A stretch of DNA of 64,000 bases, taken from the NCBI RefSeq assembly GCF_035989285.1, contig NZ_CP108513.1, forward strand, positions 5,332,001 to 5,396,000, in the 5' to 3' direction. Positions 7,853 to 15,261 of the stretch are shown here, piece by piece (the first letter of the stretch is position 1; each line of letters begins with the position of its first letter). Source of the DNA: Streptomyces sp. NBC_01235 (GTDB taxonomy: Bacteria; Actinomycetota; Actinomycetes; Streptomycetales; Streptomycetaceae). The notes under the pieces were generated by a model. The model was not told where the DNA came from, ran no database searches, and was given only the letters and a program-made list of their open reading frames with translations. The position numbers and the translations under genes were made by a program.

Positions 7853-8506
7853 ATGAGTGCCGACTCGACCGCCGATCCCGCCGGTGAACCGCTGCTGCTG
7901 GACGGTGCGCTGCCCGAGTTCGGGTTCTCCCGCCTCGAATGCGTGGCGCTCGCCGCAGCACCGCCCGTCGCCTACGAGGCAGCGCGCGGGCTGGACCTGC
8001 TCACCATCCACTCCCCGCTCGTCAACGCGGCCATGTCGGCGCGCGGACTGCCTGAACGGCTCCGCGGCCGGTCCATGCCGACCCCGCCGTCCCTGCGGGT
8101 GGCCGACCTGTTCGACACCACCGGTGAAGCCTGGGAGGGCCAGCCCTGGGTGGCGCTGGGCGAGAATCCAGGGCGTGAGCTTGTCTTCGGGGCGGTCGGG
8201 AAGCCGTGGCGGGCCTCCATCGAGTGGCGGCGGGTCGAACCGGAGCACTTCACGTCGTTCGATGAGGCCGGCTGGGCGAAGATGGCAGCCGCATTCGTGG
8301 TCCATCCCTACGGCACCCAGCGGTCCCTGCTCACCTACGAGGCGCGCACCGCCTGCACCGACCCGGCATCCACGGCCCGCTTCGGCCGCTATTGGACGCT
8401 CGTCTCCCCCGGCGTCGGTGTCGTTCTGCGCGGGGCGCTCCGCGCGGTCAAGGCGGCTGCGGAACAGGGCTCTCGGCCCGCGGGGGCCCGGGACGGTGAC
8501 GCGTGA
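7853..8506 (+). CDS. Conserved hypothetical protein, SRPBCC-like
   Basis: I do not recognise a named family for this 217-residue protein. It is soluble, with no signal peptide. Its second half, from WVALGENPGRELVFGAVGKPW to FGRYWTLVSPGVGVV, has the strand pattern and the closing FGRYWxLVxP helix start seen in SRPBCC-type small-molecule-binding proteins. The start at ATG 7853 has a clear CGGGAGG site seven bases upstream. It lies in a three-gene run (7137-9455) with another SRPBCC-like protein before it and an E2-like acyltransferase after it, so a shared small-molecule or lipid role is possible but not shown. Confidence 0.6.
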   Translation: MSADSTADPAGEPLLLDGALPEFGFSRLECVALAAAPPVAYEAARGLDLLTIHSPLVNAAMSARGLPERLRGRSMPTPPSLRVADLFDTTGEAWEGQPWVALGENPGRELVFGAVGKPWRASIEWRRVEPEHFTSFDEAGWAKMAAAFVVHPYGTQRSLLTYEARTACTDPASTARFGRYWTLVSPGVGVVLRGALRAVKAAAEQGSRPAGARDGDA

Positions 8507-8573
8507 CGGTAGACCACTGCCCTGGCTACGGCTCCGGGAGGTGGCGACGGAACCGACTGCGAGGAGCCGCTCG

Positions 8574-9455
8574 ATGCGCAAGCACGGCATGACACCTGAC
8601 GGCAGCCGCCGGGCGACGTCCCCCGCTGCTGCGGACCGGCCACGCGGGGTCGACGTCGGGCCCTTCCCGCCGAGTCGGCGGCTGGTGATCGCGGCCGTGC
8701 GGGCCGGTCGGCGCATGGCGGCCATGCACAGCCTCGTCGATCTCGACGTCACGAAGGCGCGGAACCTGCTCGCGCGGTCCGCGGAACCGGTGTCGTTCAC
8801 CGCGTTCGTCGTGGTGTCCGTCGCGCGGGCAGCTGCGGCGCACCCGCAGGTGCATGCCTACCGGAACTGGCGCGGCCGACTGGTCCGGCACCGCCATGTC
8901 GACGTGAACACGCTCGTGGAGGTCACGACAGGGCAAGGCCTCTTCACTCTCCCGCATGTGCTGCATGATGCCGACATCCGCGATGTACAGGACCTCACGG
9001 CGGAACTGCGGGCCGCCAAGCACGACTACGCCACGACGAGCACGGGGCGTCTCCTTGATCGCTTCGGCACCACCATGACTCGCGTCCCCGGCCTCGTTCC
9101 GACGATGTACGCAGTGCTGGCCAGGTCCGTCCGGCTCCGCCGGCTGACCGGGACGGTCGCGGTCACAGCGGTGGGAATGTTCGGCGCCGGCGGCGGGTTC
9201 GGCATTGCCCCGCCGAGCCTGATGCCTCTCCAGGTGGTCATCGGCGGTGCGACCCAGCGGCCCCGTGTCGTGGACGGACGGATCGAGGTCCGTGACGTGC
9301 TCGACCTGACGATCACCTTCGACCACAACGTGATCGACGGCGCACCCGCCGCCCGGTTCGTCGCGGAGCTGCGCCACCTCATCGAGGACGCCGAGGCGCT
9401 ACGCGCACCCGCCGCCGGCACGAGTGATGGACACAAGACTGGTACAGCTGAGTAG
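8574..9455 (+). CDS. Stand-alone 2-oxoacid dehydrogenase E2-like acyltransferase domain
   Basis: The 293-residue protein matches the catalytic domain of dihydrolipoamide acyltransferases (E2), which share the chloramphenicol-acetyltransferase fold. The active-site signature is present near the C-terminus as FDHNVIDGAPAARF, with His251 and Asp255. The N-terminal part (PPSRRLVIAAVRAGRRMAAM) corresponds to the start of the catalytic domain. There is no lipoyl domain or peripheral-subunit-binding domain, so it cannot act as a normal complex E2. The start at ATG 8574 follows GAGGAG. No E1 or E3 genes are nearby. A CoA-dependent acyltransferase on a small substrate is the simplest guess. Confidence 0.72.
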   Translation: MRKHGMTPDGSRRATSPAAADRPRGVDVGPFPPSRRLVIAAVRAGRRMAAMHSLVDLDVTKARNLLARSAEPVSFTAFVVVSVARAAAAHPQVHAYRNWRGRLVRHRHVDVNTLVEVTTGQGLFTLPHVLHDADIRDVQDLTAELRAAKHDYATTSTGRLLDRFGTTMTRVPGLVPTMYAVLARSVRLRRLTGTVAVTAVGMFGAGGGFGIAPPSLMPLQVVIGGATQRPRVVDGRIEVRDVLDLTITFDHNVIDGAPAARFVAELRHLIEDAEALRAPAAGTSDGHKTGTAE

Positions 9456-9485
9456 GGTCGAACGGAGCCACGGAGCTCTTTCGGA

Positions 9486-9504
9486 GTGGCCACCGATCGG
9501 GTGA
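9486..9504 (+). repeat. Copy 1 of a repeat flanking the truncated LD-carboxypeptidase gene
   Basis: GTGGCCACCGATCGGGTGA here matches 18 of 19 bases of the copy at 10434-10452. The two copies lie in the same orientation outside the carboxypeptidase remnant. Just inside them a looser inverted match exists (AGGTTGGGCAGGCCC near 9543 against the complement of about 10393-10409). Confidence 0.55.
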
Positions 9505-9585
9505 TGGTCACCCGGTGGTCGATCGGCATCCGCCTGACCGGCAGGTTGGGCAGGCCCCATGAAGAAACTCACGGATCCGCGTTGC

Positions 9586-10368
9586 TCAGCCGCCCGGTCC
9601 GGTCACCGTGAGCGGCCGTACCGCCGGTTCGAGCAGCGACAATGTCCGCTGCTGCGCGTCGAGGGCGACGCGGATGCCGACCGGCATCGGCAGATTCGGG
9701 CCGGCGTGTCCGACCTCGACGTTGCCCAGGACCGGGATGTCACGGTCGCCGAGGACGTCGAGGACCATCTCTTGCAGGGTCGGGGACGCGTCGGGCGAGT
9801 CGAGTCCGTCGATCGCGGTCGGGATGCCCACGACCATGCCGGCGATCCGATCGAGGATGCCGGCGTGCCGCAGTACCTGCAGATAGCTCCACACATGCGA
9901 TGCGTGGCCGCCCGCCTCCTCCCAGAACAGCACCGCGCCGTCGAACCGTTCGAGCGGCAGCGCGTAAGGCGTCGCCTGCGCCAGCACGATGCGATTGATC
10001 AACCCGCCGATCAGCCGGCCTTCGGCGCGACCGGCACGCCAGCACTCCCACGACGGGGTGGCCGGCAGCGCACCGATCGCCTCCGTGCCGGTCAGCAGCG
10101 TCGAGTAGATCTTCTCCAGCACCGCTTGGCGCGCTGCGGGCGCGGCCTGCCAGTGCCCGCCGAGTCCAGGGGTGGCCACGTCGGCGTGGAACCCGACCAG
10201 ACCCGTGCGCGCGTAGAGCACCAGATGCAGCAGCGAGATGTCGCTGTAGCCGAGGATCGGCTTGGGGTCGGCAGTGACCGCCTCGACGTCGATCAGGTCG
10301 AGGTAACCGAGCACCGTCTGGCCGCCGTCATGCGCGATGATCGCGCGCACCTCGGGATCACGCGACAC
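9586..10368 (-). CDS. LD-carboxypeptidase (S66/MccF family), N-terminally truncated
   Basis: S66 peptidases cleave the L,D bond of murein tetrapeptides or inactivate peptide antibiotics such as microcin C. The 260 residues keep the catalytic set: Ser42 in ILGYSDISLL, Glu150 or Glu151 in LFWEEAGGHA, and His221 in VEVGHAGPNLPMPVG. The family is normally about 300-350 residues; here the first roughly 80 residues are missing and the frame opens at SRDPEVRAIIAHDGG, a mid-protein block. No missing part is found upstream. Similar sequences flank the gene (9486-9504 and 10434-10452), suggesting a rearrangement. It is probably non-functional, although the catalytic residues are intact. Confidence 0.72.
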   Translation of the reverse strand: MSRDPEVRAIIAHDGGQTVLGYLDLIDVEAVTADPKPILGYSDISLLHLVLYARTGLVGFHADVATPGLGGHWQAAPAARQAVLEKIYSTLLTGTEAIGALPATPSWECWRAGRAEGRLIGGLINRIVLAQATPYALPLERFDGAVLFWEEAGGHASHVWSYLQVLRHAGILDRIAGMVVGIPTAIDGLDSPDASPTLQEMVLDVLGDRDIPVLGNVEVGHAGPNLPMPVGIRVALDAQQRTLSLLEPAVRPLTVTGPGG

Positions 10369-10433
10369 ATTTACGGATCAACCGCCCGGCAGGGCTTGCC
10401 CACCTACCCAGCAGGAACAATGGGCCTTTCCAA

Positions 10434-10452
10434 GTGGTCACCGATCGGGTGA
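10434..10452 (+). repeat. Copy 2 of the flanking repeat, in a 327-bp gene-free stretch
   Basis: GTGGTCACCGATCGGGTGA is the second copy of the repeat at 9486-9504. It contains GTCACC and GGTGAC as an inverted repeat with a 5-nt gap, so it could also be an operator. The stretch 10369-10695 around it holds no gene that I can support. Confidence 0.5.
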
Positions 10453-10695
10453 CGTTACTGGGGCAGAACGGGCGAGGCCCCAGGGGTGTCGAGGTGAACG
10501 TCCGACGCCTGAACTCATCTCCCGAGGGGCCTCGTCGGTTACTGATGCCGGCCCGCCCGACGGTCCTCGGCGAACACTTGATCAGAGCCCGTGCGCCCGG
10601 CCGGAAAACGGCAATCCTCGAGAGGTCTGCTCGACAGCGCCGATTGCGTCCACAATCAGCGAGCGAGCCTGCTTTCCACACTCTGCTTCCTCGGG

Positions 10696-11049
10696 TCAGC
10701 CCTGCAGGCGTTGAGCGGTCCGCCGCTCGCGCCCCCAGGCCGCCAGCGGTTCGAGTGCGGCATTGAGGGCGGCGCCGTTCGCGGTCAGGGAGTACTCGAC
10801 GCGGGGCGGCACCTCGTCGTACGAAGTGCGGTGGACGATGCCGTCGGCCTCCATCTCGCGCAGATGGGAGGCGAGCACCTTCTCGGTGACGCCCGGAAGC
10901 AGTCGGCGCAGTTCGCCGAAGCGGCGGTGCGGCCGCTCGTGGAGCGCCCAGAGGATCAGCACCTTCCACTTGCCGCCGATCACCTCCATCGCGGCGTCGA
11001 TCCCGCAGACGTGTCCGTCCGGTGCACCCGGCCGGTTCAGCGTCGTCAT
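10696..11049 (-). CDS. HxlR-family transcriptional regulator
   Basis: HxlR proteins are small winged-helix dimers, often redox- or aldehyde-responsive, that control a divergent gene. The 117-residue product shows the family pattern: CGIDAAMEVIGGKWKVLILWAL near 15-36 with the usual N-terminal Cys, FGELRRLLPGVTEKVLASHLREME as the recognition helix region, and DEVPPRVEYSLT as the wing. The ATG at 11049 is chosen because MTTLNRPG precedes the family start closely. The gene is divergent from the reductase at 11156, with a perfect 12-bp palindrome between them. Confidence 0.9.
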   Translation of the reverse strand: MTTLNRPGAPDGHVCGIDAAMEVIGGKWKVLILWALHERPHRRFGELRRLLPGVTEKVLASHLREMEADGIVHRTSYDEVPPRVEYSLTANGAALNAALEPLAAWGRERRTAQRLQG

Positions 11050-11109
11050 GACCCCACCCACCTCACCCTTCTGACCTGCTCGCTTGCCCCGGGGTAACCG
11101 CTCACCAGG

Positions 11110-11121
11110 AAGTACGTACTT
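11110..11121. promoter_or_regulatory. Palindromic operator between the HxlR gene and the reductase gene
   Basis: AAGTACGTACTT is a perfect 12-bp palindrome located 61 bp from the HxlR start and 35 bp from the reductase start. Its position fits control of both divergent promoters by the HxlR protein; binding is inferred. Confidence 0.65.
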
Positions 11122-11155
11122 GATCACCTCCGGCCCTCCGGCCAGCCTAACCGGC

Positions 11156-12085
11156 ATGACACGCACCCCAGTTGAGAAGAACTCAGTCGTCGAGAAGGCC
11201 CCCGTTGCCGAGAAGACCCCCGTCACGCTGCTGGGTCTCGGGGCGATGGGCACCGCACTGGCCCGCACCTGGCTCGCCGCAGGCCACGCACTCACGGTGT
11301 GGAACCGCACTCCTGCCCGCGCCGCAGCACTCGCCCCCGAGGGCGCGCGGATCGCGAAGGACGTCGCCGAGGCAGTCGTCGCGGCGAGCACCCTGGTCGT
11401 CGTCTGCCTGCTGGACGACGCCTCGGTCGACGAGGCTCTGGACGGCGCCGACCTGGTTGGAAAGGACTTGGTCAACCTCACCACGAGCACCCCCGCACAG
11501 GCCCGTGCCCGCGCGGAGTGGGCCCGCACGCGCGGCGCCCGCTACCTGGACGGCGGGATCATGGCCGTCCCGCCGATGATCGGTGTCCCCGAGGCCGGCG
11601 GCTACGTCTTCTACAGCGGCTCCCGAGACGTGTTCGAGCAGCACCGGCAGACGCTGGGCGTCCCGGCCCGCACCACCTACGTCGGCGAGAACGCGGGCTT
11701 CGCGGCACTGCACGACGTGGCCCTGCTCAGCGCCATGTACGCGATGTTCGCCGGCGTCGCGCACGCCTTCGCCCTGATCCGCAAGGAGGACATCGACCCC
11801 GCGTCGCTCGCTCCGCTGCTCGCCGACTGGCTCGTCGCGATGGCCCCGACCGTCCATCAGACCGCCGAGCAGCTGCGCAGCGGCGACTACACCAAGGGCG
11901 TGGTGTCCGGTCTCGCCATGCAGGTGGCCGGCACGCCGACGTTCGTGAGCACGGCCGAGCAGCAGGGCGTCAGTCCCGAACTGCTCAGCCCCTACTTCGC
12001 CCTGATGCGCCGCCGCCTGGCCGACGGCAGCGGTGAGAACGGTGAGGAGGGCCTGACCGGCGTGATCGACCTGTTGGTGCGCTGA
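11156..12085 (+). CDS. NAD(P)-dependent reductase, imine reductase / beta-hydroxyacid dehydrogenase type
   Basis: The 309-residue protein has an N-terminal Rossmann fold (VTLLGLGAMGTALARTWLAAGH, residues about 23-44, followed by VWNRTPARAAAL suited to NADP) and an all-helical C-terminal domain (HDVALLSAMYAMFAGVAHAFAL near 185). This combination is shared by 3-hydroxyisobutyrate dehydrogenases and imine reductases. The catalytic Lys typical of the first group is not obvious, which favours the imine-reductase type. The start at 11156 (MTRTPVEKN) is chosen over upstream frames that would overlap the operator. It is divergent from the HxlR regulator, its likely controller. Confidence 0.78.
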   Translation: MTRTPVEKNSVVEKAPVAEKTPVTLLGLGAMGTALARTWLAAGHALTVWNRTPARAAALAPEGARIAKDVAEAVVAASTLVVVCLLDDASVDEALDGADLVGKDLVNLTTSTPAQARARAEWARTRGARYLDGGIMAVPPMIGVPEAGGYVFYSGSRDVFEQHRQTLGVPARTTYVGENAGFAALHDVALLSAMYAMFAGVAHAFALIRKEDIDPASLAPLLADWLVAMAPTVHQTAEQLRSGDYTKGVVSGLAMQVAGTPTFVSTAEQQGVSPELLSPYFALMRRRLADGSGENGEEGLTGVIDLLVR

Positions 12086-12123
12086 CCGGCAGGATCCACG
12101 CGACAGGCTCTACCCTGCGCCCC

Positions 12124-13098
12124 ATGATCCTGACCCCCCTCCCCCTCACCCCCGACCACGACATCCCCGCCCCCCTCCTCACCGAACTCACCGCCCTCTA
12201 CACCTCCCAGCACGAGTTCCAGGCCCTCAGCGGCGACTTCCCGGATCCGGACGACATCCGGCCGGAGCAGGTGGCGGCGGCGCTCGCGGACGAGTTGGCG
12301 AACCCGGATGTCGAGGTGTTGCTCGCGCGGAGCAAGGGGCGGCTCGTCGGGGTGGTGATCACGCTGGCCCGGCATCCCGACCCCGCCGATCCCGATGCCT
12401 GGATCGGGTTGCTGATCGTCGATGCCCGTGTGCAGGGGCAGGGGGTCGGGCGGCGGATCGTCGAGCGGGTCGAGGGACGGTTCCGGGCCGATGGGCGCAG
12501 CGCCTTGCGGCTGGCCGTGCTCGACGTCGATCCCAAGGGCCTCGCCTTCTGGACCGCCCTCGGGTACGAGGTCGTCGGGCACCGCGCCGATCTTCAACTC
12601 GGCCGGCCCTGTGCCGTGTTGCGCAAGGTGCTCCGCAGGGACCGTCCCGCCGGACGCGTCGCCGTCGTCGATCCCGGCGGGGCCGTGCTGCTCTTCCGGT
12701 ACTGCAACAACGAGGACGGCGTGCACTGGGCGCTGCCCGGGGGCGGGCTGGAGGAGGGCGAGTCGCCGCGCGAGGGCGCCCTGCGTGAGCTGCGCGAGGA
12801 GACCGGGTGGGCGGATCTGGAGCCCGGGCCCCTGCTGTGCACCTGGGAGCACGAGTTCACGCGCGTCGGCATCCTCGTCCGGCAGCACGACCACATCTAC
12901 GTCACCGCCGGGCCGCGCCGCGAACCCGCCGGGTCCGACCTCGCGGCCGCCCACGCCACGGACGGCATCCTCGGCTGGCGCTGGTGGACGCGCGAGGAGC
13001 TCGTGGAGGAGGCGGAGCCGGTGTGGCCGCCCGGGCTCGCCCGGCTGCTCGACGAGTGGGAGGCGAACACCGGCCACCGTCGTCCGGAACCCGCGTGA
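12124..13098 (+). CDS. GNAT acetyltransferase-Nudix hydrolase fusion protein
   Basis: The 324-residue protein joins two enzymes. Residues 1-165 form a GNAT N-acetyltransferase, with the acetyl-CoA loop in LLIVDARVQGQGVGRRIVERV and the closing AFWTALGYEVVG. Residues about 172-315 form a Nudix domain with a complete Nudix box, GGGLEEGESPREGALREL then REETGW, and the final WWTREELVEE. GNAT enzymes acetylate amines; Nudix enzymes hydrolyse nucleoside diphosphate derivatives. Whether both act on one substrate is unknown. The gene starts at ATG 12124, 38 bp after the reductase gene. An array of 16-bp repeats follows its stop. Confidence 0.85.
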   Translation: MILTPLPLTPDHDIPAPLLTELTALYTSQHEFQALSGDFPDPDDIRPEQVAAALADELANPDVEVLLARSKGRLVGVVITLARHPDPADPDAWIGLLIVDARVQGQGVGRRIVERVEGRFRADGRSALRLAVLDVDPKGLAFWTALGYEVVGHRADLQLGRPCAVLRKVLRRDRPAGRVAVVDPGGAVLLFRYCNNEDGVHWALPGGGLEEGESPREGALRELREETGWADLEPGPLLCTWEHEFTRVGILVRQHDHIYVTAGPRREPAGSDLAAAHATDGILGWRWWTREELVEEAEPVWPPGLARLLDEWEANTGHRRPEPA

Positions 13099-13108
13099 CG
13101 GCGTGACG

Positions 13109-13204
13109 GCTCAGGGGCGGGCCAGCTCAGGGGCGGGCCAGCTCAGGGGCGGGCCGGCTCAGGGGCGGGCCGGCTCAGGGGCGGGCCGGCTCAGGGGCGG
13201 GTCG
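13109..13204. repeat. Six tandem 16-bp repeats between convergent genes
   Basis: The unit GCTCAGGGGCGGGCCR is repeated six times without gaps (starts at 13109, 13125, 13141, 13157, 13173 and 13189). Units 1-2 end in A, units 3-5 end in G, and unit 6 has GTCG at its end. The stop codon of the aminopeptidase gene (TCA at 13191-13193 on the plus strand) lies in unit 6. The array fills nearly the whole gap between the two convergent genes. Confidence 0.95.
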
Positions 13205-14627
13205 GCTTGCCCTCTCCGTACAGCCAGTCCGACCAGATCTCGTCGAAGTCCGCGTCCGGCGCCGCCTTCTCGACGTACGCCGTGAACGCGGCCGTGTCCG
13301 CGTTGCCGTGGCGGTGGGCGGCGGCCCAGCCCTGGACGATGTCGTAGAAGGTGTCGTCGTCGTCGACGGCCTGGCGGATGCGGTGGATCACCATCGCGCC
13401 GCGCTGGTAGACGGTGTCCTCGTCGGAGATGTGGGCGGCGCTCGTGGGCTTCGCGGGCGGGACGGCCCACAGGTTCTCGTAATCGTCCTCGCCGTGGTCG
13501 TACAGCTCCGTGAACGTCTCCTCCGCCGTGGCGCCGCCCTCGTCCTCCGTCCACAGCCACTCGGCGTAGGTCGCGAAGCCCTCGTTGAGCCACATGTCCC
13601 GCCAGCTCTTCGGCGTGACGGAGTCGCCGAACCACTGGTGCGCGGTCTCATGGACGAAGGTCTCGATGTCCGGGGCGCCGGGGTGGACGGGGCGGTTCTG
13701 CGTCTCCAGGGCGTAGTCGGCGTCCCCGGGGCGGTCGACGATCGCGCCCGTGGAGGAGAAGGGGTACGGGCCGAAGCTGTCCTGCGCCCACCGCATGACC
13801 TCGGGCAGCCGGGCGAGCACCTTGCGGCTCGCGGCCACCTGCGTCGGGTCGACCGCGACGTACACCGGCAGGCCGTCCTGCGTCGAGGAGCCGGGGACGG
13901 TGGAGCGGGTGACGGTGTAGCGGCCGATGGCGAGTGTCGCCACGTAGCTCGCCATCGGCTCGGCGGTGTGCCAGGTGAAGGTCCGGCGGCCGTCCGCCGT
14001 GGTCTTCTCGCTGGTCAGCTCGCCGTTGGAGACGGCCGTCAGGCCCTTGGGGACAGTGACCGTGACGTCGTAGGACGCCTTGTCGGCGGGGTGGTGGTTG
14101 CCGGGGAACCAGGCCATGGAGCCGGTCGGTTCGCCGAGGGCGAGCGCGCCGTCCGCGGTGCGCAGCCAGCCCTCCTTCGAGCCGTCCGGGTCGGTGATCG
14201 TGCGCGGGCTGCCGGAGTAGCGGACCTCGGCCTCGAAGGTCTCGCCCTCGGCGAGCGGGTCGGACGGGCGGACGGTCAGTTCCTGGCCGTCCCTCTCGTA
14301 CTCGGCCGCGCCGCCCTCGACGGTCACCTTCTCGACCTCCATGCCGACAAGGTCCAGGTCGAAGGCGGAGAGGTCCTCGGTCGCGCGGGCCGTGATGACG
14401 GCGGTGCCGGTGAGGCGGTTGCCGTCGGGGGTGTAGGCGAGGGTGAGGCCGTAGTGGGAGACGTCGTAGCCGCCGTTGCCCGCCTTCGGGAAGTACGGGT
14501 CGCTGAGGCCCGGGGCGCCGTCGGAGCCGTCCCGTGAACCGCTGTCGCACGCGGTCAGGGCGAGGGCCAGGGCGAGGGCCGGGGCCAGTAACGCGGCGGG
14601 CGGGACAAGGCGTGCGGATCTGGACAT
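13191..14627 (-). CDS. M1-family zinc aminopeptidase, secreted lipoprotein
   Basis: M1 metallopeptidases remove N-terminal amino acids from peptides. This 478-residue form is a lipoprotein: a signal peptide rich in Ala/Leu ends in the lipobox LTAC near residue 28. The zinc site is FVHETAHQWFGD near residue 325, with the third ligand in MWLNEGFATYAEW about 20 residues later. ALETQNRP takes the place of the GAMEN substrate motif, as in short actinobacterial M1 proteins. It lacks the long C-terminal ARM domain of PepN, so it is a compact type. The start at 14627 (MSRSARLVPPA) is preferred over 14678 because it gives a proper signal peptide. The last codons fall within the 16-bp repeat array. Confidence 0.9.
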   Translation of the reverse strand: MSRSARLVPPAALLAPALALALALTACDSGSRDGSDGAPGLSDPYFPKAGNGGYDVSHYGLTLAYTPDGNRLTGTAVITARATEDLSAFDLDLVGMEVEKVTVEGGAAEYERDGQELTVRPSDPLAEGETFEAEVRYSGSPRTITDPDGSKEGWLRTADGALALGEPTGSMAWFPGNHHPADKASYDVTVTVPKGLTAVSNGELTSEKTTADGRRTFTWHTAEPMASYVATLAIGRYTVTRSTVPGSSTQDGLPVYVAVDPTQVAASRKVLARLPEVMRWAQDSFGPYPFSSTGAIVDRPGDADYALETQNRPVHPGAPDIETFVHETAHQWFGDSVTPKSWRDMWLNEGFATYAEWLWTEDEGGATAEETFTELYDHGEDDYENLWAVPPAKPTSAAHISDEDTVYQRGAMVIHRIRQAVDDDDTFYDIVQGWAAAHRHGNADTAAFTAYVEKAAPDADFDEIWSDWLYGEGKPTRP

Positions 14628-14685
14628 GTCAGCGATCTTATGGGGACGGCCGGGCCGGGCGCGGGGCCGTGACACCATCGCCTAC

Positions 14686-15186
14686 GTGCTCGACATCGGC
14701 TACGCCCTCTCCAACCGCTTCCCGGACCCGCCGCAGACGGACTACCGCCGCGCGGACGTCCACACCCTGCGCCACGACCTGTTCTGCGGCGACGTCTACC
14801 TCGCCGATACCAAGGCGGATCGCGAGGTGTCCACAGCCTGGGGGTGGGTGCCGGTGCTGGACTTCGCGTGGGCGCTGTGCGACATCGTGGAGCGGATCGA
14901 CCAGGACCCGGCGGGCTCCCGCGCCTCCCGCCCCCAGTACGCCGAGCTGGACTTCACCGAGTCCACCGACCGCATGCTCTTCGAGCGCCGCTTCGGCTGG
15001 GTGGACATCGAGGCCGACTGGATGCCGGCGGAGGAGCCCCCGCTCACCTTCTCCCACGCCGAACTCCGCCGCGAGGCCCGCGACTTCCTGCACGACCTCC
15101 TCGCCGACCTGACCGACCTGCACGAGGACCTGGGCGAGAACCCGGCGATCTGGACGTTGCAGGCCCGGTTTCCCCGCCTGAAGTAG
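14686..15186 (+). CDS. Conserved hypothetical protein
   Basis: I do not recognise the family. The 166-residue acidic protein begins LDIGYALSNRFPDPPQTDYRRADVH in two parts (LDIGYALSNRF, then PDPPQTDYRRADVH), is predicted soluble, and is rich in Asp, Glu and Trp. Codon use is normal for the region. GTG 14686 is chosen as start; a longer form from ATG 14626 would overlap the aminopeptidase start and include a TTA codon, which is rare in Streptomyces. It is divergent from the aminopeptidase gene by 58 bp. Its C-terminal half (EADWMPAEEPPLTFSHAEL) has the look of a regulatory or immunity-type protein, but nothing supports a specific role. Confidence 0.6.
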   Translation: MLDIGYALSNRFPDPPQTDYRRADVHTLRHDLFCGDVYLADTKADREVSTAWGWVPVLDFAWALCDIVERIDQDPAGSRASRPQYAELDFTESTDRMLFERRFGWVDIEADWMPAEEPPLTFSHAELRREARDFLHDLLADLTDLHEDLGENPAIWTLQARFPRLK

Positions 15187-15261
15187 GCCCCGGACCCAGC
15201 CCCCGGGCCGGCCCGGCCCGGACCGGCCCACACAGTCGCCCCAGCCCTGCCGCAAACCCCC

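Noticed and set aside
13109..13204. CRISPR array
   Set aside because: The 16-bp units are contiguous without spacers, and no cas genes are present in the window.
14626..15186. Start of the hypothetical protein at ATG 14626
   Set aside because: It would overlap the start codon of the divergent aminopeptidase gene and add a TTA codon and Arg-rich lead; GTG 14686 is the better start.
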